Assembly (NCBI GenBank): GCA_021323595.1
Contig: JAJPKR010000046.1
Span: 1-46,178, forward strand
DNA length: 46,178 bases
Source: Terriglobia bacterium
GTDB taxonomy: Bacteria > Acidobacteriota > Terriglobia > Terriglobales > SCQP01
Direction of reading: 5' to 3'
Shown here in pieces: positions 17,948 to 25,606 of this stretch (positions are counted from its first letter, which is position 1; each line of letters opens with the position of its first letter). Made by a program: the position numbers and the translations under genes. The notes below the pieces were generated by a model. That model did no database searches. It saw only the letters and a list, made by a program, of their open reading frames with translations, and was not told the DNA's origin.

Positions 17948-18529
17948 CTATGCCCCGAATAACGCCTCTTCGATGGCCTGGCATAGCGCGTGGCCGATGA
18001 GGATGTGGCACTCCTGGATGCGCGGCGTGTCGCGGCTTGGCACCTCCAGCAGCACGTCGGCGACCGCGCGCATCTTGCCGCCGCCGGCGCCGGTGAGACC
18101 GATGGTGGTGGCGCCGCCCTCGCGCGCTTTTTGCATCGCCGCGACCACGTTGGCGGAATTTCCCGACGTGCTGATGCCGACAGCGACGTCGCCGGGACGG
18201 ATCCAGGCCGCCACTTGGCGGCTGAAGGTCTGCTCGTAGCCGTAGTCGTTGCCGATCGCGGTCATGGTGGAGGAGTTGGCCGCCAGCGCCAAGGCGGGCA
18301 GCGAGCGGCGCTCCCGCAGGTAGCGGCCGAGAAACTCCGCCGCCAGATGCTGCGCATCGGCGGCGCTGCCGCCGTTGCCAAAGAAGATCGCCTTGCCACC
18401 GTCGCGGTAGCAGGCGATCAGCAGCTCCGCCGCCCGTTCCATCGCCGGCAGCATCGTCGCGAGCGCGGCTTGTTTGCATTGAATACTGGCTTCGAAGTTG
18501 GCGCGCAGCAAGGCGTTCAGGTTGGGCAT
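17948..18529 (-). CDS. gmhA: D-sedoheptulose 7-phosphate isomerase
   Basis: This is a 193-residue SIS-domain isomerase that converts sedoheptulose 7-phosphate to D-glycero-D-manno-heptose 7-phosphate. That is the first step of ADP-heptose synthesis for the LPS core, in the cytoplasm. FFGNGGSAADAQHLAAEF covers the phosphate loop and active site. His61, Glu65, Gln172 and His180 fall at the same residue numbers as the metal and catalytic residues of the E. coli enzyme. GISTSGNSANV (118-128) is the second SIS motif. The length equals the family norm. The ATG has no Shine-Dalgarno, but TGCTAAAGT ends six bases upstream (18544-18536), compatible with a leaderless transcript. No hldE or gmhB is adjacent. 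Confidence 0.95.
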   Translation of the reverse strand: MPNLNALLRANFEASIQCKQAALATMLPAMERAAELLIACYRDGGKAIFFGNGGSAADAQHLAAEFLGRYLRERRSLPALALAANSSTMTAIGNDYGYEQTFSRQVAAWIRPGDVAVGISTSGNSANVVAAMQKAREGGATTIGLTGAGGGKMRAVADVLLEVPSRDTPRIQECHILIGHALCQAIEEALFGA

Positions 18530-18535
18530 GCATGC

Positions 18536-18544
18536 ACTTTAGCA
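18536..18544 (-). promoter_or_regulatory. Possible extended -10 for gmhA
   Basis: Minus-strand TGCTAAAGT has a TGn extension and TAAAGT (T, A and T at the key positions). It ends six bases before the gmhA ATG, so transcription would start at or next to the ATG. No -35 is visible. Confidence 0.35.
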
Positions 18545-18658
18545 GCCCCCGCGCTCGGCGTCTGGCGTGTGGCGCCGATTCGCCGGCTACGCCTGGGGTG
18601 CCGCCGGAACGAAGCCAGGCAGCGCCCGATCGACCCGCCCACCTTATCCTGGAGCGAG

Positions 18659-19354
18659 GTGGCCATCGACACCCTATCCCCGGCCTCGCGCCCCGCCCGG
18701 CGTTGGACGCGCCGCCAGCGCGGCATCATCGCCGCCGCCAAATGGCTGGCGCCGCCGCTCATCATCGGCCTCGGTGCGACCTTGCGCGTGCGTTTGCCGG
18801 AAAGCCTACCGCCGGAGGTGCTGGCGGATCCGCCGCAGCCGGCGATTTATGCCTTCTGGCACCGCTACTTGCTGCCGATCGCCTGGTATCTGCGCGGCCG
18901 CCGCTTCGGAATTCTCGTCAGCCAGCACTTCGACGGCGAGTGGATCGGGCAGGCCGCCGCCCGCCTCGGGTACGTGATTTATCGCGGCTCGAGCACGCGC
19001 GGCGGCCGCGAAGCGCTGGCGGAGATGGAGCAGGGACTCTTGCGCGGCGTGCCCATGGGCCTCACCGTGGACGGCCCGCGCGGGCCGCGCTACGAAGTCA
19101 AGCCCGGCGCGATCTACCTGGCACGGATCACGGGCGCGCCGCTTTATGCAATCCATGTGGAGATGGAGAGCGCCTGGGAGCTGAACAGTTGGGACGGGCT
19201 GCAAATTCCGAAGCCCGGCAGTATCGTGCGCGGCCATTGGCGCGGGCCGTTTCGCGTCCCGGCGAACGCCTCGCCGGACGAACTTGAGGCTTGCCGCGTC
19301 CGGCTCGAATTGACCTTGAACCAACTTCGCGAGAGCCAAGGAGCGTTGCCATGA
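18659..19354 (+). CDS. Lysophospholipid acyltransferase-like protein (DUF374)
   Basis: This protein has 231 residues. An N-terminal hydrophobic segment (WLAPPLIIGLGATL, about residues 28-41) would anchor it to the membrane. YAFWHRYLLP (around residue 62) carries the H-containing acyltransferase-like motif. SQHFDGEWIG and YRGSSTRGGREAL lead to LTVDGPRGPRYEVKPG, the DUF374 signature near residue 140. This family belongs to the lysophospholipid acyltransferase superfamily and is often found with envelope lipid genes; the acceptor is unknown. A GTG at 18659 with GGAG four bases upstream gives the right N-terminus, since everything upstream in this frame is antisense to gmhA. The stop overlaps the pgl ATG by 4 bp (ATGA), so the pair is coupled. 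Confidence 0.88.
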   Translation: MAIDTLSPASRPARRWTRRQRGIIAAAKWLAPPLIIGLGATLRVRLPESLPPEVLADPPQPAIYAFWHRYLLPIAWYLRGRRFGILVSQHFDGEWIGQAAARLGYVIYRGSSTRGGREALAEMEQGLLRGVPMGLTVDGPRGPRYEVKPGAIYLARITGAPLYAIHVEMESAWELNSWDGLQIPKPGSIVRGHWRGPFRVPANASPDELEACRVRLELTLNQLRESQGALP

Positions 19355-20100
19355 AACCAGTCGAATGGGTGGTCCGGCCCACGGTCGCCGGGGCCGTCGA
19401 GGAATTTTGCCGCCGCCTGGAGCAGCGGCTGGCCGCGCATTCGCGCGCCGAGGGCGCGCTGCCGATCGCGCTCACCGGCGGCAATACGGCGCGCGCGTTT
19501 TACGAAGGCTGGCGCCGGCTCTACGGCAAGGCCGGGCTGGACCGCCATGCGGTCGCGTTCTATTGGAGCGACGAGCGCATCGTGCCGCCGAACCATCCCG
19601 ACAGCAACTATTTGCTGGCGTGGCAGGCGCTACTCGAACCGGCGGAAATACCCGCGCAGTTCGTGCATCGCGTGCCCACCGAAGAGGCCGATCCCGCCGC
19701 GCGCTATGCCGAGATCGTGCGCCGCCAAGTGCCCGCCGGTCCCGGCGGCGTTCCCCGCTTTCCCATCCTGATTTTGGGCCTGGGCGAGGACGGCCACACC
19801 GCCTCGCTGTTTCCCGGCGCCGATCCCTACGCCGGCGACGCCGCGCTGGTGCGTCGCGCCGCCGCCACGCCCGCCCATCCGCACGACCGCGTCACTTTTA
19901 CCCCGGCGCTGATCAACGCCGCGCGCGAAGTGTGGTTCCTCATCACCGGCGCGAACAAGGCGCGAGCGGCGCGCGCCCTGCGCGAGCGCGCGGCGCCTCC
20001 GGCCGAGGTGCCGGCGCTGATCGTCGATCCCGCTCGCACCGCGATCACCTGCTTTCTGGATGCCGCCGCGGACGGGGCGGATCAGAGGCCGCATAATTGA
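19351..20100 (+). CDS. pgl: 6-phosphogluconolactonase
   Basis: This is a 249-residue DevB/SOL-type lactonase of the oxidative pentose phosphate pathway, hydrolysing 6-phosphoglucono-1,5-lactone. ALTGGNTARAFYEG (about residues 40-53) is the sugar isomerase-like phosphate loop. YWSDERIVPPNHPDSNY (about 71-87) and ILGLGEDGHTASLFPG (about 147-162) are the two diagnostic motifs, the latter with the catalytic His. The ATG has AAGGAG six bases upstream and overlaps the DUF374 gene stop by 4 bp. Neither zwf nor gnd is adjacent, so the pathway genes are dispersed or lie beyond the window. Confidence 0.95.
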   Translation: MKPVEWVVRPTVAGAVEEFCRRLEQRLAAHSRAEGALPIALTGGNTARAFYEGWRRLYGKAGLDRHAVAFYWSDERIVPPNHPDSNYLLAWQALLEPAEIPAQFVHRVPTEEADPAARYAEIVRRQVPAGPGGVPRFPILILGLGEDGHTASLFPGADPYAGDAALVRRAAATPAHPHDRVTFTPALINAAREVWFLITGANKARAARALRERAAPPAEVPALIVDPARTAITCFLDAAADGADQRPHN

Positions 20101-20146
20101 CGGTCGCGCTTGAGGTGAACGAAGAGCGCGGCATCGCGGACTGCAT

Positions 20147-20863
20147 ATGCGCCTGCTCATCATCAGCGACATCCACGGCAACCTGGAAGCCTTGCAAGCG
20201 GTGCTGCGCGAGGCGCAAGGGCGGTACGACCGCTGTTTCTGCCTCGGCGACGTGGTCGGCTATGGCGCCGATCCGCAAGCCTGCGCGGCGCTGGTGCGCG
20301 ACGTCGCGGCGGTGGTCATCCGCGGCAATCACGACCGCGCCTTCGTCGCGCCCGAGTCCGCGCTGGACTTCAATCCCATCGCGCGCCTGGCGGTGGAGTG
20401 GACGCACAACCAACTTGACGCCGCAACGCGGGCATGGCTGGAGTCGCTGCCCGCCGGGCCGGTGCTGGGCGACGGCATCCAGCTCGCGCACGGCTCGCCG
20501 CTCGACGAGGACGAATACATCACTTCCACGGCGCAAGCCGCCGTGCTGCTGGCCGGTGCCGGCGAGCCGCTCACCTGCATCGGCCACACCCATTTGCAAG
20601 GCGGCTGGCGCATGCGCGGCGAAAGGACTGAAACCGTGGCGCGCAACGGCGCCCTGCCGCTCGATCCCGGCCAGCGCTACCTGCTCAACCCCGGCTCCGT
20701 CGGCCAGCCGCGCGACGGCGATTGGCGCGCCGCCTACATGATTTGCGACGAGGGCAGCGCCGAATTTTTTCGCGCCGCCTACGACCTCGCCGGCGCGCAA
20801 GGCAAGATTTTGCGCGCCGGGCTGCCGCCGACGCTGGCGGAGCGTCTCGCCGCCGGCTGGTAA
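20147..20863 (+). CDS. Metallophosphoesterase (calcineurin-like)
   Basis: This is a 238-residue single-domain phosphodiesterase of the YfcE/MJ0936-like group. Metal ligands are visible: Asp8 and His10 in SDIHGNLEAL, Asp39 in LGDVVGYGADP, RGNHDR near residue 65, GHTH near residue 146, and LAHGSP in the middle. LNPGSVGQPRDG is the typical C-terminal motif. It starts 46 bp after pgl on the same strand, so it is likely the third gene of the operon. The Shine-Dalgarno is weak. The substrate (cyclic nucleotide, phospholipid or protein phosphate) cannot be read from sequence. Confidence 0.93.
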   Translation: MRLLIISDIHGNLEALQAVLREAQGRYDRCFCLGDVVGYGADPQACAALVRDVAAVVIRGNHDRAFVAPESALDFNPIARLAVEWTHNQLDAATRAWLESLPAGPVLGDGIQLAHGSPLDEDEYITSTAQAAVLLAGAGEPLTCIGHTHLQGGWRMRGERTETVARNGALPLDPGQRYLLNPGSVGQPRDGDWRAAYMICDEGSAEFFRAAYDLAGAQGKILRAGLPPTLAERLAAGW

Positions 20864-20993
20864 GCGCCGGCCCCGGCTGGGGACGCCGAGGCGGGGAAGT
20901 CGTCCAGCGCGGCTGCCGCGTCCCCGGTTGCCGCCGTCCGGCGAACCGGGCGACGTCCCGGCGGTGGTACGCCAGCGCCCCGCTCGCCCGCGC

Positions 20994-22271
20994 TCAGGGC
21001 GTAACCGGGCCGGAATTCGCGCGCGCCGGCGTATCCGGCTGTCGCTGCAGGCGCCGCGCTACGGCTTCGACTTGCCCCATCACCCGCAGCGTGTTCAGTC
21101 CGAGCACTTGCCGAATCTGCGCATCGGTGTAGCCGCGGTCCATCAGTCCCTGTACGATGCGGGGAATGTCTTGGGCGCCGTCCATGCCTTGCGGCGCCCA
21201 ATCGATGCCGTCCCAGTCGGAACCGAGCCCGACGTGATCGATGCCGGCGACCTGAATGATGTGCACGAACTGATCCATCAGAGCGCGGAACGGCGGGCGC
21301 GTGAAATGCTCGGCGGCGAAGCGGCGCTGGAAGGCGTCGATGTGCGGATAGCCGTGCAGCCAGTCGCCGTCCCAAGCCGCGTCCACCGGTCCTTCCGCGC
21401 GCGCCTCGTCGGCGGCGAACTTGGCCGCCTGATCGCGCGCCGCTTGGCTGTCGAAGGCGGCGTAATCGTTGACCTGCACCACGCCGCCGTTGCGGGCGAC
21501 CGCGCGCAGCATCGCGTCGGTCATGTTGCGCGGCGCGTTGACCAGCGCCCGCGCCGAGGAATGCGAGGCGATGACCGGCGCCTGAGTGGTTGCGATCGCG
21601 TCCCAGAACGTCTTGTCGGAAACGTGGGAGATGTCCACGATCATGCCCAGCCGGTTCATCTCGGCGACGACCTCCTTGCCGAACGGCGTCAGGCCGTTGT
21701 GGTGATGGACGCGAGCGTCGTCCTGGTCGCCCGAGGAGTCGGCCCAATCGTTGGTGTTCGACCACGTCAGCGTCATGTAGCGCACGCCCAGGCGGTAATA
21801 GTCGCGCAGGACCGCCAGATCGTCGGCGATGGCGTGCCCGCCCTCGACGCCCATCAGCATGGCGAAGCGATGTTCGGCGGTGAGGCGGCGAATATCGGCG
21901 GCGGTCGTCGCCAGACCCAATTGCTCCGGATGCGCCTCGGCCTGGCGGCGGACGGCGTCAATCAGATCGAGGGCGCGCTCGATGGTTTGCGGACCGAAGC
22001 GAGGCTCGACCCAAATCGAGAAGAACTCCGCCTTCAGCCCGCCTTGGCGCGCCTTGTCCAGCGAGACCATGCGCTGCGTCGGCTTCGTGAAGTCGAAGCC
22101 GCCGTCGAGCATCCATTGGGTCGTGTCCGCGTGCGTGTCGATCACGATGGCGTCGTGGGCCAAGGCGATCGCGCGCGCCGAGGGCGTGGGGCCGGCGGCC
22201 GGCGGATTGGCCGCCAGCGCCAAGCCGGCGAACAGCAACAATAAGGCGCAGACGCGCCCGGCGATGCGCAT
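20994..22271 (-). CDS. Membrane dipeptidase (M19 family)
   Basis: This is a 425-residue zinc-dependent renal-type dipeptidase with an N-terminal signal peptide (CALLLLFAGLALAANP). Metal-binding residues are readable: IDTHADTTQW (His47, Asp49), the bridging Glu in GVEGGHAIAD, VDISHVSDKTFWDA and IASHSSARALVN, plus the conserved LGSDWDG. The family hydrolyses dipeptides, often with a D-residue, in the periplasm. The ATG is preceded by AAGGAGG with seven bases between, an ideal site that rules out the 14-residue longer form. It stands alone, convergent with the metallophosphoesterase gene (130 bp between stops) and followed upstream on the same strand by the VWFA gene. Confidence 0.95.
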   Translation of the reverse strand: MRIAGRVCALLLLFAGLALAANPPAAGPTPSARAIALAHDAIVIDTHADTTQWMLDGGFDFTKPTQRMVSLDKARQGGLKAEFFSIWVEPRFGPQTIERALDLIDAVRRQAEAHPEQLGLATTAADIRRLTAEHRFAMLMGVEGGHAIADDLAVLRDYYRLGVRYMTLTWSNTNDWADSSGDQDDARVHHHNGLTPFGKEVVAEMNRLGMIVDISHVSDKTFWDAIATTQAPVIASHSSARALVNAPRNMTDAMLRAVARNGGVVQVNDYAAFDSQAARDQAAKFAADEARAEGPVDAAWDGDWLHGYPHIDAFQRRFAAEHFTRPPFRALMDQFVHIIQVAGIDHVGLGSDWDGIDWAPQGMDGAQDIPRIVQGLMDRGYTDAQIRQVLGLNTLRVMGQVEAVARRLQRQPDTPARANSGPVTP

Positions 22272-22516
22272 GAGAATTCCTCCTTGCCGGCGGAAATCGC
22301 CATCGTACGCCAACTGCCGCTCCTGGAGCCAGCGCCCAAGCCGGTACGCGGCCAGGGATCAGAAGCCAGCAGGGGCGGCGAAGGCAGATAGCCGCCACCA
22401 GGATCGGCAACGAGCAGCCGGTACTGAGTCAGCGGTCATCCTCCTCCGCCTCCTCCGCGCGTCTCTGCTTCCGCACGCTTGGGCCTATCAGGCCTGGGCC
22501 GTGCCGCCGCACGACC

Positions 22517-25324
22517 TTATTGTTTCAGTAAGCGCAGGGAGGTCTGGCTGCCGAAACGGCGAAAGTCCTGGTAATGAAAGGCCAACTGTTCGCCTTCACC
22601 TTGCGGGAGCACGTCGGAGGCATGAATTTCGGTGGGCGCCAGGCAGCCGAGGTCGGTGTTGAAACGGTATTGCACGCTGAAATTCATGATCGCGGCTCCG
22701 CTGGCGGAGTCGATCTCGATCCGTTCCGGCGTGTCCGTGTCCATTTCGAGCCAGACGCGGCCTGACAGCCGGTCGCCCAGCGCGCTGGCGGGGGCCGCGG
22801 GCGAGAGCGCGCGGCGATGGAAGCCCAAGACCCATTGCTGGCCGTGCGCGGAGGCGCGCGGCTCGGGGCGGGAAAAGATTAAATCGCGCTGGTGCGGCGC
22901 GTCGAGTAGCGTCAAGGCGAAGGCCAGACCCTGAAAGCGGCCATGGGTGAGGTCGTAGCGCGAAAATTCGCGCGCCTTGCCATGGCGCGCGCGCGTCGCC
23001 CCGCCCGTGGCGGCGGCGTCCAAATAGCGGCCGCCGACGCGAATGGGCGCGCGGAACTCGGTGAAGCGCCCGTCGCGGCCGCGGATCACCGCGTAATTGC
23101 TCTCGATCACCACGCCGCGCGCGGGCGGAGCGCCGGCCGATACGCGGGCCGCGACCAGCCGCTCGTCGAGCACTTCGACCGCCCCGGCCTGATTGAAGCG
23201 GTCCTCGAACTGCGCGGCGCTGGCGGCAAGCGCGCGGCGCAGCCGGGCGAGCAGGCGCGCATCGGCCGGTTGCGCTTGCGGCATCGGCGTCAGTTCCGCG
23301 ATCAGCGGCTCGAGCGCGGCGGCGCGATTCGCATCCAGCGCCACGGCGCGCTGCAAGTGCGCGCGCGCCAGCGGCGGCGAAATCGCCAAATAGTAGCGGC
23401 CGAGCGCCTCGTGAATGCCTGCGGTTTCGTCGCCCAGCGCCAGGGCGCGCTCGTAATCGAAGGCCGAGCGTTGCCGGTCGCCCAGTTGCGCCAGGCACTC
23501 CGCCTGCAGCGCATAGGCGGCGCCGCTCTGCCGCAGGCTGGCGGCCGCGAGCACCCGCAGCGCTTGGCGGCAGTGCCGGGGCGCCAAACCGCGCGCCCGC
23601 GCCAGCAGCGCGGCGGGTGCGTCTTGGCGCAACGCGGCGCCCGCCACCGCGCGCGGCGGCGCCGGCAGCCCGGCGTGGATGGGCAGGGTGACCGAGGCGA
23701 AGTTCGAAGTCCCCGCCTCCGTCAGGGTGATGAGATAGGTGTAGTCGCCCGCCGGCACGATGACGTCGGCGGTGTAATGCACCGCGCCTTGCTGCGGCTG
23801 CGCCGGGCGAAACAGATCCACGGCTGCGGAGCGCACGCGGCCGCCGCGGTCCAAAATCGTGCGCACCGCCACCAGCGAGTCCACCGCCCCACCCGGCCCT
23901 CGCCGCTGCCAATGCAGCGCCGCCGCCGGAATCGTGCATTCGACGTTGACTTGCCAGCGGCCGCCGCTCGCCTCGGGCGCGGCGGCTTGCACCCGGATGG
24001 GGATCTGCTGCACGGCATCGGCGTAGTAGCCGCGCCGGGTGCGGAGATGCACGCCCGGGCGCCGCGAGCGCAGGGTGATCGCGCGATAACGGCCGTCGAG
24101 CTTTTGGTCGGTGGGCTGATAGGAGACGTAATAGGTCCCTTCGAAATCGCCCACGGCGCGCTCGATGGTTTGCGTCAGGTCGTTGTTTCCGAAAAATGCG
24201 CGGCCGCCGGTGTCGGCGGCCAGTTCCGCGAGCGAGTCTTCGGGCCCATGCACCGATTCGTGCTGGAAGTCCAACGCGCGCTCCTGCAAACTCGGCATCG
24301 TCTGGTCCACGTCGTTGAGGCCGTTGCGCAGCAGCGGCGGGCCGCTGTCGGCGGCATTGCCCACCGGCGCGTCGGCGCGCAGGCCATGCGTGTCAATGCA
24401 GTCGAATGTGACGCGCGCGCGCACCGCCGCGCTGGTCAGCAAGCGCAGCATATCGGCATAAGCGCCGGTGGCCTTGGTGCGGATATCGAAGTTGTCGCCG
24501 AAATACATGCGAAACGCCAGCAGCGCCAAGCGGCCCGGATTCAGCCGGAAGCCGTCGCCCAAATAGACCAGCCGTTTCTCGCCGCCGAAGGCGCGCATCG
24601 CTTCCACCAACTCGCCCAGGACGCTTTCGATCGTCTCCAGATCGCTGGTCTCGCGCGCGATGTAGAGCGACGCCACGTCCTCGCCGCAATGCAGCTCCGC
24701 AGCCGCCGTCAGATCCTGCACGCGATTGCCGGCATGGTTCTCCGGCACTCCCATGACCAAGCACTCCCGCATGGCGAAGAGCATGTCGCGATCGGCGGCC
24801 GTGGTCAGCGGCAGCGATTGCGCTTGCAGACGGTCGAGCGCCGTCATCAGCAGATGACGGTCGTTGGTGAAGATTTGCCACAGCCGCACTCCGGGGCCCA
24901 GCGAGATCACCGAGATCAGATCGTCGGGAGATTGATTGCGCTCGATCCAGGCGCGCACGGCGGCGATGGCGCGGCGGCGATCCTGGAAGGGCGTGCTCGA
25001 TTCGTCGAAGACGAAAGCGATGTAGCGCACGTGGCCGGTGGCGGCTGGGGTGCCAACGCTTGCGCCGCCGGTAGGAACCAGCGCCGGCGGGACGGGCGCC
25101 GCCACCGCGGGCTCGAAGCTGAGGAGCCGCTGCGGCCGGCCATTTTCCTCCAAGATGAAGTCGCTCGCGCGCAGATCGCGGATGGGCCGGCCGGAACGGT
25201 CGGTGGCGACGACGGACAGATTGACCAAATGGCTCTCGGCGCGAAAGACGGGAACGGGCGGCGATTGCGCCCCCAACGCCATCGCGGTTGCACCGATCAA
25301 AGCGGCGATGCCAGCCAGCCGCAT
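22517..25324 (-). CDS. VWFA-domain exported protein (acidobacterial type)
   Basis: This protein has 935 residues. The signal peptide is MRLAGIAALIGATAMALGAQ. Next comes a conserved segment, SHLVNLSVVATDRSGRPI with DLRASDFILEENGRPQRLLS, typical of the VWFA-related domain described in Acidobacteria. The VWFA domain follows; its metal site reads FVFDESSTPF, a D-x-S-x-T variant of DxSxS. A beta-rich segment and helical repeats resembling TPRs (about residues 615-700, ALQAECLAQLGDRQRSAFDY) come next, then a C-terminal region of unknown fold. GGAAGG sits five bases before the ATG, and a -10-like TATACT is 18 bases upstream. The gene is divergent from the sulfatase-like gene. Its role is probably in protein-protein contacts in the periplasm; its function is unknown. 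Confidence 0.85.
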   Translation of the reverse strand: MRLAGIAALIGATAMALGAQSPPVPVFRAESHLVNLSVVATDRSGRPIRDLRASDFILEENGRPQRLLSFEPAVAAPVPPALVPTGGASVGTPAATGHVRYIAFVFDESSTPFQDRRRAIAAVRAWIERNQSPDDLISVISLGPGVRLWQIFTNDRHLLMTALDRLQAQSLPLTTAADRDMLFAMRECLVMGVPENHAGNRVQDLTAAAELHCGEDVASLYIARETSDLETIESVLGELVEAMRAFGGEKRLVYLGDGFRLNPGRLALLAFRMYFGDNFDIRTKATGAYADMLRLLTSAAVRARVTFDCIDTHGLRADAPVGNAADSGPPLLRNGLNDVDQTMPSLQERALDFQHESVHGPEDSLAELAADTGGRAFFGNNDLTQTIERAVGDFEGTYYVSYQPTDQKLDGRYRAITLRSRRPGVHLRTRRGYYADAVQQIPIRVQAAAPEASGGRWQVNVECTIPAAALHWQRRGPGGAVDSLVAVRTILDRGGRVRSAAVDLFRPAQPQQGAVHYTADVIVPAGDYTYLITLTEAGTSNFASVTLPIHAGLPAPPRAVAGAALRQDAPAALLARARGLAPRHCRQALRVLAAASLRQSGAAYALQAECLAQLGDRQRSAFDYERALALGDETAGIHEALGRYYLAISPPLARAHLQRAVALDANRAAALEPLIAELTPMPQAQPADARLLARLRRALAASAAQFEDRFNQAGAVEVLDERLVAARVSAGAPPARGVVIESNYAVIRGRDGRFTEFRAPIRVGGRYLDAAATGGATRARHGKAREFSRYDLTHGRFQGLAFALTLLDAPHQRDLIFSRPEPRASAHGQQWVLGFHRRALSPAAPASALGDRLSGRVWLEMDTDTPERIEIDSASGAAIMNFSVQYRFNTDLGCLAPTEIHASDVLPQGEGEQLAFHYQDFRRFGSQTSLRLLKQ

Positions 25325-25342
25325 GGTCGCCTTCCGGCTGCG

Positions 25343-25348
25343 AGTATA
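25343..25348 (-). promoter_or_regulatory. -10 element of the VWFA gene
   Basis: Minus-strand TATACT matches five of six -10 positions. It lies 18 bases before the ATG, with a GGAAGG ribosome-binding site between them. No -35 of comparable quality is seen at the expected distance. Confidence 0.4.
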
Positions 25349-25606
25349 GCCCAATGGGTTCAGATGGCGGATGGCGGGGCGCCGTTGGCAGCGGCGGCGC
25401 CCCCGCCGGGGCGGCCGCGTGCGGCCGGGCGCCGGCGGCTGGCGCCGGGTGTAGTCGCCCAATGCGGGCGGGCGGGGCTGGAGAACCAGAGCTCGGTCCG
25501 TGCTGAGCGCGGCATGGTTGGGCTCCGGCACGCTCGCGCCTGAGCCCGGCATGGCCGCCGGCCGCCGCGAGACCGCCGCTGGCCTGGTTCTCGAGGACAG
25601 GGCATC

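Noticed and set aside
22482-22494. GGCCT/AGGCC hairpin after the VWFA gene
   Set aside because: The 5-bp stem without T-run is expected by chance at this GC content.
22943-25543. Long plus-strand open frame (866 codons) antisense to the VWFA gene
   Set aside because: The translation is rich in Arg, His, Gly and Gln with no recognisable motif. It arises from the high third-position GC of the real minus-strand gene.
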